From Methanosarcina sp. KYL-1 (lineage in GTDB: Archaea; Halobacteriota; Methanosarcinia; Methanosarcinales; Methanosarcinaceae): a stretch of 64,000 bases of DNA. The position numbers and the translations under genes were made by a program. Positions 48,957-58,623 of this stretch are shown here, one piece after another. The stretch lies in NCBI RefSeq assembly GCF_024372725.1, contig NZ_VOUA01000007.1, positions 62,001-126,000 of the forward strand, read 5' to 3'. Every line of letters begins with the position of its first letter. The first letter of the stretch is position 1. The notes beneath the pieces were generated by a model. That model saw nothing but the letters and a program-made list of their open reading frames with translations. It did no database searches and was not told the DNA's origin.

Positions 48957-50018
48957 TTACATATTTGGGAGAATTTTCAAAGAAATATTTGAGTCTAATT
49001 TATTCATATTTTCAATAGTCTCAACCATAAACTCAACAACATCTACTTTTTCGCTCAACATTTTATCTCGCTTGAGATGCCATGCATTTTTACTGGATTT
49101 ATCCTCTAAGATTTCAATTGCTTTCTGCAGTCCTTCATCCCTTTTTTGAAGTGTGTACACAAGTCCGTAGTTTTGCTCCAGTTCGTTCAAGTACCCTCTC
49201 TGGGTACTGGATACATAAATTGAAGGTACGCCCAGAATAGCTGCTTCCGAAGCCATTGTAGCACCTTCTCCGATGCACAGGGATGAATACGAGATTAAAT
49301 CGTGCAGATTTTTTGGGTTAATCTTTAACTGGTGGTCTCTTATTGTCTGCCATTGGGTGGTTTCGGAAGAAATTATTACTTTTCCGTATTTTTCAAGTTG
49401 ATTTACGTATTCCCGCAGGTCTTCTTCAGTTTTAAAGTTCAGTCCTGTCGCGTTTATGTCATGGTGTGCAGCCAGAGCTGATAAGCGGAGAATTATATAT
49501 TCATCCAGACCATACTTTTTCGGGATTTCCGGATTTGGCTTGAAATATTTGGGGTGCAAGTATGCTAATTCGTAATATCCGTTAAAACGTTCCTGCTTTG
49601 GCCCAAGATCAGTATAAAAGCTTGAAGATGTGTATATTTTATTGGTAAAAGGAAGCATTAATTTTATAGCAGGTACTGCGATTTCGGTATCTATATATGC
49701 TAGGTGTGGCTTTCCAAGCAATCGGCTAACGTGGGCGGCATATGGCGATCCTAAACTTATGAATATGTCCGGCTTATATTTTCTTGCAATGTCGTATAGC
49801 CATAAGTCTTTGTGTACAATTCCAAATGCTTTTCCAATGATATTTTTGTAATGTGGTCCGAATTCAAACCGAAATCCATATTCTTCTAATATTTTTTTAA
49901 TATTCTCTTTAGCCCTCCCTACTATTTTGATTTCATGACCATGGTTTTCAAGTGAAAATATCACATTTTTGAACACATTAACGTCTTTTGGGTGCCCGAT
50001 ATCAATTATTATTTTCAA
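48957..50018 (-). CDS. DUF354 family, GT-B-like sugar-processing protein
   Basis: A 353-residue protein from MKIIIDIGHPKDVNVFKNVI. The family (DUF354, archaeal) has a GT-B fold related to UDP-GlcNAc 2-epimerase and MurG-like transferases. It contains PDIFISLGSPYAAHVSRLLG and, in the C-terminal half, SSLCIGEGATMASEAAILGV followed by PSIYVSSTQRGYLNELEQN. It probably binds a nucleotide sugar or a lipid-linked sugar. The exact reaction is unknown. Confidence 0.82.
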   Translation of the reverse strand: MKIIIDIGHPKDVNVFKNVIFSLENHGHEIKIVGRAKENIKKILEEYGFRFEFGPHYKNIIGKAFGIVHKDLWLYDIARKYKPDIFISLGSPYAAHVSRLLGKPHLAYIDTEIAVPAIKLMLPFTNKIYTSSSFYTDLGPKQERFNGYYELAYLHPKYFKPNPEIPKKYGLDEYIILRLSALAAHHDINATGLNFKTEEDLREYVNQLEKYGKVIISSETTQWQTIRDHQLKINPKNLHDLISYSSLCIGEGATMASEAAILGVPSIYVSSTQRGYLNELEQNYGLVYTLQKRDEGLQKAIEILEDKSSKNAWHLKRDKMLSEKVDVVEFMVETIENMNKLDSNISLKILPNM

Positions 50019-50467
50019 GAGACCACCACATCATTTATTTTCTTTGCAGGGACTCCTGCTACAATCGTATATGGCTCAACGTCTTCTTTTACCACTGCTC
50101 CTGCACCCACAACTGATCCTTCACCTATAGTTACATTTGGAAAAATAATGGAGCCAGCGCCAATCCAAGCATCATGTTTTATCTTAATCGGACCTTTTTC
50201 TGTTTTTACATGTTGTCTAATTTTTGAAAAATTAGGTTCTGAGGACGTAATAAGAATAACTCCTGGGGCTACAGCTACTCTATCCCCAATAAAAAGATTA
50301 TCTTTGTCTGCAAGTTCATCGACTATTATAATCCTTTCTCCAATGTACACATCTTTACCAATGTTGTAACCGCATGATCTTAATAATGCGATCCTGAATT
50401 TGTTTATTGGCAAGGTTGGTGCAATCATTTTTAGGATTCTTTTGATTATTGTTCTTAATGAAGGCAT
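50015..50467 (-). CDS. hexapeptide-repeat acyltransferase
   Basis: A 150-residue left-handed beta-helix acyltransferase. Imperfect hexapeptide repeats run from NIGKDVYIGERIIIVDELAD onward (VAPGVILITSSEPN, IKHDAWIGAGSIIFPNVTIG, EGSVVGAGAVVKEDVEPYTI). His in IKHDAWIG is the usual catalytic base. It overlaps the aminotransferase gene by 13 bases, suggesting that an amino sugar made by that enzyme is N-acetylated here. Confidence 0.9.
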   Translation of the reverse strand: MPSLRTIIKRILKMIAPTLPINKFRIALLRSCGYNIGKDVYIGERIIIVDELADKDNLFIGDRVAVAPGVILITSSEPNFSKIRQHVKTEKGPIKIKHDAWIGAGSIIFPNVTIGEGSVVGAGAVVKEDVEPYTIVAGVPAKKINDVVVS

Positions 50468-51648
50468 GCTTTAACAATCTCTGAGATCATTTCCAATTCA
50501 TTTTTTTTTAATGTGTAATAATTGGGCACAACAAGTACTTTTTCAGACACTTTCTCGGTATCTGGACAATTATTTTTGTACCCATAAAGAGACTTTGCAA
50601 TTAGTGGAGTGTTGCTAAACATTTTAGCTGTATCCACACCTTTTTTACGAAGACTATTACTCACTTTATCTCTTGTTGATTCATCTTTAAACTGGATTGG
50701 AAACAAAAAACAATTGCAATAAGTGTGAGGTTTTTCGAAAGGTAATTTTAATTGTGAACCTGAGTCCTTCAACTTCTTTAGTAAATATATTGAGTTTTCT
50801 CTTTGTTTTTCTACATTTTCTTCGAAAATTTGTATTTTTTCTGTAATAGTATGTAAATCCGTGTTTCTTATTTTTGTTTTTGGGAAGGAGTATTTGTTCA
50901 TGATATCAATTTTTTTCTCGACCAGAGATCCTATTGGTAGAGCGAATGAACCAAACCAGGGCCTGTGGTAAAGAGTCGAGCGCATGTATGTTGTTAAAGT
51001 GTGTTTGATTTCGTTTGCTATCGACAGTTTCGGCAGTTTTTCGATTTCATTTCTGATTCTTAAAGCAAGATCTGGATCATTTGCGGTTATCATCCCGCCT
51101 TCTCCCGCAGAAAGGTATTTTCCAGATCGAAATGAGAAGAAACCAGCTGTTGATTTTGTGCCAAGTAATTCTCCATGAAGCTTACTGAGCAAAGCATGGG
51201 CGCAATCTTCAATCAGGGGTCTTTCACCGGTTATTTTCAGGATCCTGTCAAGATCCGAGACTCTTCCGAAAGTGTGGACTGCGATTACCGCTTCAACTTC
51301 CTCGATTCTCTCTTCTAGGCTCTCTGGGCTGAGGGTATAATTCTCAGGATCTATATCAAGAAAATGAGGTTTGTAACCCGCGTGCAATATCGCATCAAAA
51401 TCGCTTGGGCATGTATACAACGGCACACCTATCTTTGAATTTGGTGGCAATTGTAGTGCTTTCAGTATCACATAAAGGGATGTTCTTCCACTATTGGTAA
51501 ACCCTATGGATGAATTGCAAAATAGTTCTTCTAGTTGTGTAATATCCGCTTCAGAATTAAGGTTCATTAGAGAATGTACGAAATCTTTCGTATCATAGTC
51601 TATGTTAAACCGCGGAATCAACATTGGATTTGGCCTAATGAAATTCAT
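50455..51648 (-). CDS. DegT/DnrJ/EryC1/StrS-type sugar aminotransferase
   Basis: PLP-dependent aminotransferase of 397 residues that aminates nucleotide-linked keto sugars. The fold is recognisable from GFTNSGRTSLYVILKALQLP near the N-terminus, the PLP pocket PLIEDCAHALLSKLHGELLG with Asp, and the Schiff-base lysine in FFSFRSGKYLSAGEGGMI. The C-terminal PNYYTLKKNELEMISEIVK is normal. The lysine environment (FRSGK) is slightly unusual compared with the HPxK found in most members, but the lysine and the GEGG are present. It is paired with the hexapeptide acyltransferase. Confidence 0.9.
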   Translation of the reverse strand: MNFIRPNPMLIPRFNIDYDTKDFVHSLMNLNSEADITQLEELFCNSSIGFTNSGRTSLYVILKALQLPPNSKIGVPLYTCPSDFDAILHAGYKPHFLDIDPENYTLSPESLEERIEEVEAVIAVHTFGRVSDLDRILKITGERPLIEDCAHALLSKLHGELLGTKSTAGFFSFRSGKYLSAGEGGMITANDPDLALRIRNEIEKLPKLSIANEIKHTLTTYMRSTLYHRPWFGSFALPIGSLVEKKIDIMNKYSFPKTKIRNTDLHTITEKIQIFEENVEKQRENSIYLLKKLKDSGSQLKLPFEKPHTYCNCFLFPIQFKDESTRDKVSNSLRKKGVDTAKMFSNTPLIAKSLYGYKNNCPDTEKVSEKVLVVPNYYTLKKNELEMISEIVKACLH

Positions 51649-51686
51649 CCCCGTCGTTCTCGAATTGAATGATTCTTTTTGAATAG

Positions 51687-52712
51687 TTACGCTTTTATGT
51701 TCATATATTTCCCAACTGTTTTGTATATTTTTAGCCCTGATTTCATAATTTCTTCTCTACTTTTATTATGAACTTTCTTATATCTCCCGTAGTTAACCTC
51801 TTCACCCCCAAACCTCTTTTTGAACTCCCTTACCCCATAAGGCTTGTCCGGGTGGCCTGCCCCTCCGAAATCAAACACCTTTTCTTTTCCGGCATACTCA
51901 CGCAGCATGTGCCACACGACTGCTTCATTCACGTAATTTATTTCCTGTTTTGAGCCTGCATACCAGTCATGCACCATGCCTTTGTACTTCAAAACTACCC
52001 TCGACCCTACCACTTCGCCATCTAAATTGGCAAGGTAGAAATCGACAAAACCGGTACCAACGAATTTTTCGTATACACTCTCAAGAAGAGAAATATCGGC
52101 AAGAGGCAACCTTACATTTTTGTAGGTTTCCTCAATTTGCCTGTAACAGTCTTTTATCTCTGTTTTATCTTCGATTTTTCTTATCTGGATCCCAATTTTT
52201 TCAGCTCTGTTGATCCCTTTTCGGCGAGGTTTGTGGATGTCTTTCCAGATATCTTCTATTGAGCGGTCAAGGTTAATCAGATAATTTAAGTGCGGTTCAT
52301 ACTGGTATCCGAGGGGTTCTAAGGTGTTTCTGGCGTTTTCCATGTTCCATACATTGCGCATCTGGGTGTAGATTGCTCTGTTTTGAAGAACCTGTTCATA
52401 ATAATTGAGTAATTGTGTAACCGCTTCAAATCCTTTTTTATCTTCTATAAAAATTGGGCCGCCATTGATTATTGACCTTGAGGAAATTGAGCCTATCAGT
52501 CCAGTGGCATCCCGGATGATTACTGCCAGGGTAACTGCCATTATTTCTAGGCTTTCCGAATCTACGGCAGCTAGGGAAATAGGCTCATAATTTTTGGTTG
52601 AGCTATATACGTCTGCCATATAACTAGTCTGAAAAATGTTCCCCTTCGGATGATTGAATACAAACTCATCCCATTTTTCCCGATCGATTGAATCTTTAAT
52701 TTCAATCATCAT
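51687..52712 (-). CDS. FemAB/BioF2-like acyltransferase
   Basis: A 341-residue GNAT-fold protein related to FemAB peptidyltransferases. Recognisable segments are FQTSYMADVYSSTKNYEPIS, HKPRRKGINRAEKIGIQIRK, and the C-terminal YAGSKQEINYVNEAVVWHML and FDFGGAGHPDKPYGVREFKKR. In bacteria related proteins are linked to exosortase-type (PEP-CTERM) polysaccharide loci. The acceptor in archaea is unknown because there is no peptidoglycan. It starts within one base of the deacetylase-like gene that precedes it in the transcript. Confidence 0.85.
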   Translation of the reverse strand: MMIEIKDSIDREKWDEFVFNHPKGNIFQTSYMADVYSSTKNYEPISLAAVDSESLEIMAVTLAVIIRDATGLIGSISSRSIINGGPIFIEDKKGFEAVTQLLNYYEQVLQNRAIYTQMRNVWNMENARNTLEPLGYQYEPHLNYLINLDRSIEDIWKDIHKPRRKGINRAEKIGIQIRKIEDKTEIKDCYRQIEETYKNVRLPLADISLLESVYEKFVGTGFVDFYLANLDGEVVGSRVVLKYKGMVHDWYAGSKQEINYVNEAVVWHMLREYAGKEKVFDFGGAGHPDKPYGVREFKKRFGGEEVNYGRYKKVHNKSREEIMKSGLKIYKTVGKYMNIKA

Positions 52713-53551
52713 TAAACTCCGTAATTCCTGCTTTTTTGAACCCTATTCCTGTACCACACAATCCCCGCCTTCCCAACATTTTTCATATTCTGGAATGCCA
52801 GCTCCTTGGTCCATCCCCCAAAATCATCACACCACCTGTTAGGGTGCACAAGCAGGCATATGCGGGAAATTTTTTCGCTCCGGATCAATTGTATGACGTC
52901 ATAGGTAGAATATATGGTCTTAAGGTCAGAGCATGCTGCATTTAGTCCTGCCCTTTCAATAGTATCTTTTACTCTGATGTTCAAATCAGCCCAGGTCCTG
53001 CCCGTGTCCGTAAGGTAGAGGACTTTGTTGTAATCAATTGAAAGGTAGGGCTCTCCCATAATCCCGAAATCTTTGAAATCATACTCCTGCCACAAATCCC
53101 GGTTTGACCATGACTTGAGGGGGTTTCCGTGCATGCAGACCGTTTTTATTTCGGTAACGTTTTCGGTAACTTTCCTGAGGTCTTCGAGTTCCTCTTTGAA
53201 GATTTCGATTGCTTTTTTTGGGTCCCCGTTTGCCTTGTCCATAACTTCGTAGTGAAAGCCTATCTCGTGGCCCATTTCTGCCATCTGGCGAATGATCTCG
53301 GGCTTGAAAGTTTCCTCGACGTGCCGGAAATAATAGGTTGAGTTTATCCCGTAGCCGTGCTCAAGTTTCGCCATTTCCAGGTTCCGGTTTACTGCCCGGT
53401 CCACGTCATGCCGCAGGATAACGCACTTTTCGGGTTCAAATTTTAGGAAATCCTGCACAGTGCAGGTAGAATAATTTGTGTTTTTGATAGCCTGCAACAG
53501 GCATTCGTACTTCTTTAAAGTGAAATCCCTCAAAATTTTCCCCCAAACCAT
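52712..53551 (-). CDS. polysaccharide deacetylase-like protein
   Basis: A 279-residue protein with the same design as that at 40291: CVILRHDVDRAVNRNLEMAK near residue 48, EIGFHYEVMDKANGDPKKAI, and LLVHPNRWCDDFGGWTKEL at the C-terminus. The Asp pair and the His-x3-Glu-like site fit a metal-dependent esterase. It is the first gene of the minus-strand cluster and lies back-to-back with the archaeosortase gene, with 313 bases between. The association with FemAB and a sortase-like protease mirrors the bacterial XrtA-type pattern. Confidence 0.8.
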   Translation of the reverse strand: MVWGKILRDFTLKKYECLLQAIKNTNYSTCTVQDFLKFEPEKCVILRHDVDRAVNRNLEMAKLEHGYGINSTYYFRHVEETFKPEIIRQMAEMGHEIGFHYEVMDKANGDPKKAIEIFKEELEDLRKVTENVTEIKTVCMHGNPLKSWSNRDLWQEYDFKDFGIMGEPYLSIDYNKVLYLTDTGRTWADLNIRVKDTIERAGLNAACSDLKTIYSTYDVIQLIRSEKISRICLLVHPNRWCDDFGGWTKELAFQNMKNVGKAGIVWYRNRVQKSRNYGV

Positions 53552-53864
53552 TCCATTTTGCAGAAGAGTTACAGTTTATTTTCCTTCGGGTTGAAAATGC
53601 CCCTTGTAAAATATGCCCCCAAGGAAATAAACATGAATTGCCTCTTTTTTGCAAATTTTTATTTTTTTATATTCTTTTTATGTCTGAATTTGTTTATTTA
53701 GTTTGTGATTTTCTTCTATATATTGTTTTGTCTGTACACTCATTTTCAGGAATTTTTTAGTTAAGGCTTTTTCAGGTTTTAGGATTTCAACTCCTTCTAG
53801 TCTGGAGGAAAATTTAAAAGAATTCATATAAAATAAAGTAGATTAGTATAACTGAGGGCTTGTA

Positions 53865-54701
53865 ATGGGGAAAGAAAACAAAAACCTGATACTTATTTTG
53901 CTTGTGCTCGCACTGTTTACAGGAATGGCAGTTGAAATCAGTGAGGGCTCAACTGTTATTGGGGTGATTCTGTTCCTTGTTTCTGTATTTTTACTGACCA
54001 GAATTAACTTTAAGAATCTGGGCGGTTCAGGTATCCTTAAAAATTCAAAAAGTTACTTTGTTGCGGGGACTTTCATAGTAGCTGCTGACCTTATCTACAA
54101 TTTCAAAAATGGAAGTGAGCTTGGAACTCTGGATGTCATGACAGTATTCTTTGGGGCTTCCCTGGCTGGCAGTCAGCTGCAGAACCCTCAAATAAATAGG
54201 ATCTCCAGGTTTGGGGCATATATTTCATCCGTTTTTGTCGTCCTTTACCTGATTTTCTACACCATGTTTGCCTACTTTAACATTGATTTCATGCATAAGT
54301 TTGACCACTACCTCATACTCCTGCCCACCGTGAGCCTGTTAAACCTGGCGGGAATCCCTCTTGAAGTAATAGGTACGGAGACCGTTCGAATAAGCGGTGT
54401 TGAGGAAATTGTTCTGGTTATCGGGGGCCCCTGCTCCGGACTGTATTCCATGTTCCTTTTAATCGGAATCGTTTTGGGGTATAGCAGGATTGAAAAACTG
54501 AATACGAACAAAACCTTCATGATGTTTGGGCTTTGTGTGCTTGTTGCCTATATTTCAAACCTGTTCAGGGTCATAGTCCTTTATTTCACGGCCTATACAT
54601 ACGGGCAGGAGGCAATGATGGTGGTCCACACGCATCTCGGATGGATCATATTTGCAGCCGTTGCAGCTCTCTTAATGTATTTCATAGAGCGGAAAAAGTA
54701 A
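53865..54701 (+). CDS. archaeosortase-family transpeptidase
   Basis: Membrane cysteine transpeptidase of 278 residues with about eight helices. The exosortase/archaeosortase triad is visible: cysteine in VIGGPCSGLYSMFLL (near residue 188), arginine in AYISNLFRVIVLYF (near 230), and histidine in VHTHLGWIIF (near 255). Archaeosortases cut proteins with a C-terminal PGF- or PEF-CTERM signal and are thought to attach them to membrane lipid. A PEF-CTERM protein is encoded 4.6 kb downstream, so a PEF-type enzyme (ArtC-like) is the best guess; the subclass is inferred. It is transcribed away from the glycan cluster. Confidence 0.88.
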   Translation: MGKENKNLILILLVLALFTGMAVEISEGSTVIGVILFLVSVFLLTRINFKNLGGSGILKNSKSYFVAGTFIVAADLIYNFKNGSELGTLDVMTVFFGASLAGSQLQNPQINRISRFGAYISSVFVVLYLIFYTMFAYFNIDFMHKFDHYLILLPTVSLLNLAGIPLEVIGTETVRISGVEEIVLVIGGPCSGLYSMFLLIGIVLGYSRIEKLNTNKTFMMFGLCVLVAYISNLFRVIVLYFTAYTYGQEAMMVVHTHLGWIIFAAVAALLMYFIERKK

Positions 54702-54754
54702 GGTTGAAAAAAGCTCCAAAGCCTTTTACAATTTCTGGTTCAGTTCTTTAACAC

Positions 54755-55840
54755 TTATCTCGTTCGTTCTTTTTTTACAAAATACCTTAATAGACGAACG
54801 TGGGTTCGAAAAAACTGCTTTGTAAACCTGCAGAGACTCTTTTTGTGGTATTTCCCTATTGTTACTTTTGCAGTGATTCCCATAAGCATTAAAACTGCCC
54901 CGGTATATCCCGCGGCAATACCTCCGTTAATAAGGAAGTTGAAGTCTTTCAATGCAAAAGTAACCACGACTATAATTACAAACAAAAACACCATATAAGA
55001 CACAAAACTGCTTGCCATTGCAAGTTTCCAGCTTCTCAGGTCAAAATAACCCGGGACCCGTGAATACTTTTTAATGATACCGTTTTCAGGATAGCTGGAA
55101 TGGCTGAGTATGTGTGCAGTCCTGGCCCCTATTTCCGGGTGTGTGTCAAATAGTGATATAAATATGTAACTATCCCCCCTGCTCAGGTGCGTATGTGTGC
55201 CGAACAGGTGGAAATGGCCGGGGTTAAACTTACTGATAACTGGCTGAAGGGGGATGTATTGTTCAAGAAACTCAAGGTTTTTTGCCAGGACCTTGGGGTT
55301 TCTTGTAATTTTGATGCCTTCCGCATCAGCCTCAAATTCCCTTCTTACTGGCCTTGTAAGCTGCACAAGGGTTGCTGCAGGAGGGGCAGCAAGGGCGGTT
55401 GCTATAAACCTGAAAACTCTCGGGGCCGGGTCCTCTGGCTGCCCGAAGCCTGAAAGAATCGATCCCCACATCACAAGTTCCGGAAAGGTCATTATTAAGC
55501 CTGCAAAAAGTGCCGTGACCGTGTTCAGGCTTACATCCCTGTTTTTTATGTGCCCTATTTCATGGGCAAGAAAAACTTCCAGGTTCAGGTCATCAAAGGT
55601 TTTCAGCATCGCCGTTGAAATGGCAATGGATGCATTGCTCCCGTTTTTAACCGTAAACATCACAGGGATTTCAGATTCGAAACTGTACAGGTCGGGGGCT
55701 CTTACCTGGGCTCTTGAAGCAAGGGTTTCAAGAATAGTGTACAACAATGACCTCTCATTCCGCGGGACCTTTTGTGCCTTATACCATTTGAGGACCCATC
55801 TGCCGCTTGAGAGGTAGATATACACGCTTAAGATGGCCAT
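54755..55840 (-). CDS. M48-family metalloprotease, HtpX-like
   Basis: Membrane zinc protease of 361 residues with the motif LAHEIGHIKNRDVSLNTVTA (His-Glu-x2-His). The third ligand is in RREFEADAEGIKITRNPKVL, and later membrane helices (SFVSYMVFLFVIIVVVTFAL) follow. Members degrade misfolded membrane proteins. The first legal start in frame is the ATG at 55840. Upstream of it the frame continues through a probable first helix (LYFVLPTALFIISTAL) to a stop. A perfect ribosome-binding-like ggggg is followed four bases later by ATA at 55951, which may be a rare or mutated start. It lies convergent with the archaeosortase gene. Confidence 0.88.
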   Translation of the reverse strand: MAILSVYIYLSSGRWVLKWYKAQKVPRNERSLLYTILETLASRAQVRAPDLYSFESEIPVMFTVKNGSNASIAISTAMLKTFDDLNLEVFLAHEIGHIKNRDVSLNTVTALFAGLIMTFPELVMWGSILSGFGQPEDPAPRVFRFIATALAAPPAATLVQLTRPVRREFEADAEGIKITRNPKVLAKNLEFLEQYIPLQPVISKFNPGHFHLFGTHTHLSRGDSYIFISLFDTHPEIGARTAHILSHSSYPENGIIKKYSRVPGYFDLRSWKLAMASSFVSYMVFLFVIIVVVTFALKDFNFLINGGIAAGYTGAVLMLMGITAKVTIGKYHKKSLCRFTKQFFRTHVRLLRYFVKKERTR

Positions 55841-56202
55841 TACAAGGGCAACGGCTGCCGTAGCAGGGACGCTGCCTGTAAGTGCTGTTGAAATAATAAA
55901 GAGAGCTGTAGGTAGTACAAAATACAGGGATGCTTTAAAATTGTTGTTTATAGTAACCCCCTCATACTATTTTGAATCTGATTAAAATTATGCTAATAGC
56001 TTAATATGAAACTTTCGATTTTTACTCTTCCTGTTTATGGGCAGCAATTTTAGAAAAGTACACAAGCTTGTAATGCATTTTTTGGAAAAGATGTTCTTAT
56101 GATAATTTAGTTTCACATCCCTGTATACTGAATTTCTATCGGGACTTTCATATTAATATTTAGAAAGAATTATATGTTTTCAACGAGTTAACTTATTTCA
56201 CA
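55841..56202. other. intergenic region containing possible N-terminal extension of the protease
   Basis: The first 110 bases probably encode the start of the M48 protease if a non-standard start (ATA at 55951) is used. The rest is AT-rich, with a promoter-like region before the DUF1616 gene. No other gene is seen. Confidence 0.5.
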
Positions 56203-58623
56203 ATGCCAAACTTCAAAAAATGTATTTTTGTTGAAGATTTGCTTGCAGTTACTTTTCTTTCATGTCTGGGGGTTGTCTTCGTACTTGTCCCTCCATTCAA
56301 TGAAACTTTTCTCCGGATCCCAATAGCTCTGTCTCTCTTCTTTTTCGTTCCTGGCTATACTTTTATAGCTGCACTCTTTCCGGGGAACAAAGAAATTAGC
56401 GGCATTGAACGTTTTACATTAAGTGTAGGTTTCAGTCTTGTACTCACGGTTTTTGACGGCTTTTTAATAAGCCTGCTGCCCTGGCGCTACAGGCCTGCCC
56501 CAATCGTTGTGTCAATCCTGGGGATGACAGTGTTTTTTTGCATAATCGCATTTTTTACAAGGAAGCACCTTGACGAAAGTGAGCAGTTCTCATTCTCTGT
56601 TAAAGAATTCATACGATCCATTCAGTCAGATGATCTTGCTGAAACTGATGAGACCGATGAGGCAGTAGAAGTATCATCGGATTCAACTGAAACCAGGCGT
56701 TTCCACAGGTCCAGAAGCAAGGTCAAAGCAAAAGGTTTAAAACACAAACCCGGTCCAAAGGTCGGTCAGATACCTCTCCCTCCCGAAATTGAAAAAGCTC
56801 TCGTAATTGCCCTGGTCGGTTCGATAATAATCGCAAGCGGGATGCTTGCATATGCTAAAATTACCCGGGAAAAGGAAACCTTTTCGATGTTGTATCTCCT
56901 GGGACCGGATGGAAAAGCTGAAGGCTATCCTTCAGAGAGTTTCATTAATATCCCTATTACGGTTACTGTGGGAATAGATAACCACGAACTTCAGGACGTA
57001 AACTACATCTTGCAGATGAAAATAGATGGGGGGGTAATTGAAGAACTGAATATCCCCCTTAAAGAGGGGGGAAGCTGGCAGAAGGACCTGACATATACCC
57101 GCTATGAGTTGAAGAACAGTCGGTCAAAGCTTGAGTTTGCGCTTTTTAAAGATGAAATCTCATACTTCCCCTACAGGACTGTCCACCTCTACATACAGAA
57201 CAACAACTCCTTCACTCATCTTGGTGATGATTATGGAGATATTTCTAAGCTTCCGAAAATTAAAAACGGAGACATGGATTTTGCTTCTGGATGGGCTTTT
57301 ACCTCAAACACCGAAAATATAACCGGTTCTTATGTGAATGATTCCGGTTTGAATTCCTCTGCTGCGTACCGCATGGTAAACTCATACGAGGGTCTTCTCC
57401 CAATGTATACGGTAGAGTACGGCGAACTTTCCCAGAGACTTGAGTGTGAGGAAGAAACCCTTGCCGTAATCTCAGCTTCTGTCAAAGATAACTTCAGCTC
57501 CAAATCCCAGGCACAGGGTGATTCTCAGTTCAAGCAGATTGCTGTAGACGGGAAAGTTTTCTGGGAAGACAGTGTCTCTGGAGATGAAGGCTGGCAGCGC
57601 ATTGAAGTTCCGGTTTCCCTTAAGGCAGGCAAGAACAACCTTACTCTGCGTTTATTGCAAAGAGGAAGTTCCGAACTTGTCCCCCTAGAAGTGCTCTGGG
57701 ACAACATTTCTCTCAAGCCCATCAGGGAACTCTCCCCGTACCTGGAAGAAGGTTCTCTCGTCGAAAACATCCCTCCGGTTTCAAAGGTGCTTGAACTTCA
57801 GCCTTACTCCAGCAAAGAAAGCTTCACGGTCCGGTGGAACGGGACGGACGAAGGTTCCGGGATAGCTTACTATTCTATCTCCTATAGTGTTGATGGGACC
57901 ACCTGGAAACCCTGGATTGAAAAAACCAACCTGACTTCTTCCATATTCTCGGGAGTAAACAACAGGACATACTATTTCCGTTCAAAAGCCGTTGACAAGG
58001 CCGGCAACGTGGAACCCGAGCACGAGACTCCGGACACAATGACTGCAGTTTACACTGAGCTCCCAAAAATAGAGCTCGATATTACTCCAAATCCCTGCAA
58101 GGGAAGTGCATGGTTCACAGTAACATCTTCCGTGTCTCTTGAAGACCAGTTCTGTCTGGTTGGGCTGGAAAATATGGACCCTGAAGTTGTTAAGATGACT
58201 TCTTCGGACGGGCTTATCTGGAGGGGCAGTTATGTAGCAAGACATAACGGCATCTATTACGTAGAAGCAGTATGCACGGATGTTTTTGGCACGACAACCT
58301 CAACTTTTGATGAGTTGCTTGTTGAGAATTCCCTTGCTAACTTTGAGATAGAGGTCAACCCCGAGATTATTGACAGGGGAACAATTGAGATTAAGGTTAC
58401 TCCCTCAACAGCCTTAAAGAGGCAGCCTTATGTCTCCATATCAGCCAATGAAGATATCGATGTCACTTATCTCACTTATTCCGAGGATGGGGAGTACATC
58501 TACACAGCTAAAATCACCCGGGCTATAGATGAAGGAACGCACAAAGTCTCAGTAACCGGATATACTTTGGATTCTGAAAAATTGGAAGGTTCAAGCTCAT
58601 TTGTAGTCGAACACGCTGATTGA
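56203..58623 (+). CDS. DUF1616 membrane protein with large extracellular beta-sandwich region
   Basis: An 806-residue protein. Residues 1-130 hold four membrane helices of the archaeal DUF1616 domain (FFFVPGYTFIAALFPGNKEI, TLSVGFSLVLTVFDGFLISL). A basic, Ser- and Lys-rich cytoplasmic or linker segment (about 140-205, RSRSKVKAKGLKHKPGPK) precedes a fifth helix near 215. The remaining 580 residues are beta-rich: DUF1616-type ectodomain, a carbohydrate-binding-like stretch, a fibronectin type III-like module (SKESFTVRWNGTDEGSGIAY) and further sandwich domains. There are many Asn-x-Ser/Thr sites. It may link the membrane to the S-layer or bind glycan. It is flanked by the archaeosortase locus and the PEF-CTERM gene. 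Confidence 0.8.
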   Translation: MPNFKKCIFVEDLLAVTFLSCLGVVFVLVPPFNETFLRIPIALSLFFFVPGYTFIAALFPGNKEISGIERFTLSVGFSLVLTVFDGFLISLLPWRYRPAPIVVSILGMTVFFCIIAFFTRKHLDESEQFSFSVKEFIRSIQSDDLAETDETDEAVEVSSDSTETRRFHRSRSKVKAKGLKHKPGPKVGQIPLPPEIEKALVIALVGSIIIASGMLAYAKITREKETFSMLYLLGPDGKAEGYPSESFINIPITVTVGIDNHELQDVNYILQMKIDGGVIEELNIPLKEGGSWQKDLTYTRYELKNSRSKLEFALFKDEISYFPYRTVHLYIQNNNSFTHLGDDYGDISKLPKIKNGDMDFASGWAFTSNTENITGSYVNDSGLNSSAAYRMVNSYEGLLPMYTVEYGELSQRLECEEETLAVISASVKDNFSSKSQAQGDSQFKQIAVDGKVFWEDSVSGDEGWQRIEVPVSLKAGKNNLTLRLLQRGSSELVPLEVLWDNISLKPIRELSPYLEEGSLVENIPPVSKVLELQPYSSKESFTVRWNGTDEGSGIAYYSISYSVDGTTWKPWIEKTNLTSSIFSGVNNRTYYFRSKAVDKAGNVEPEHETPDTMTAVYTELPKIELDITPNPCKGSAWFTVTSSVSLEDQFCLVGLENMDPEVVKMTSSDGLIWRGSYVARHNGIYYVEAVCTDVFGTTTSTFDELLVENSLANFEIEVNPEIIDRGTIEIKVTPSTALKRQPYVSISANEDIDVTYLTYSEDGEYIYTAKITRAIDEGTHKVSVTGYTLDSEKLEGSSSFVVEHAD

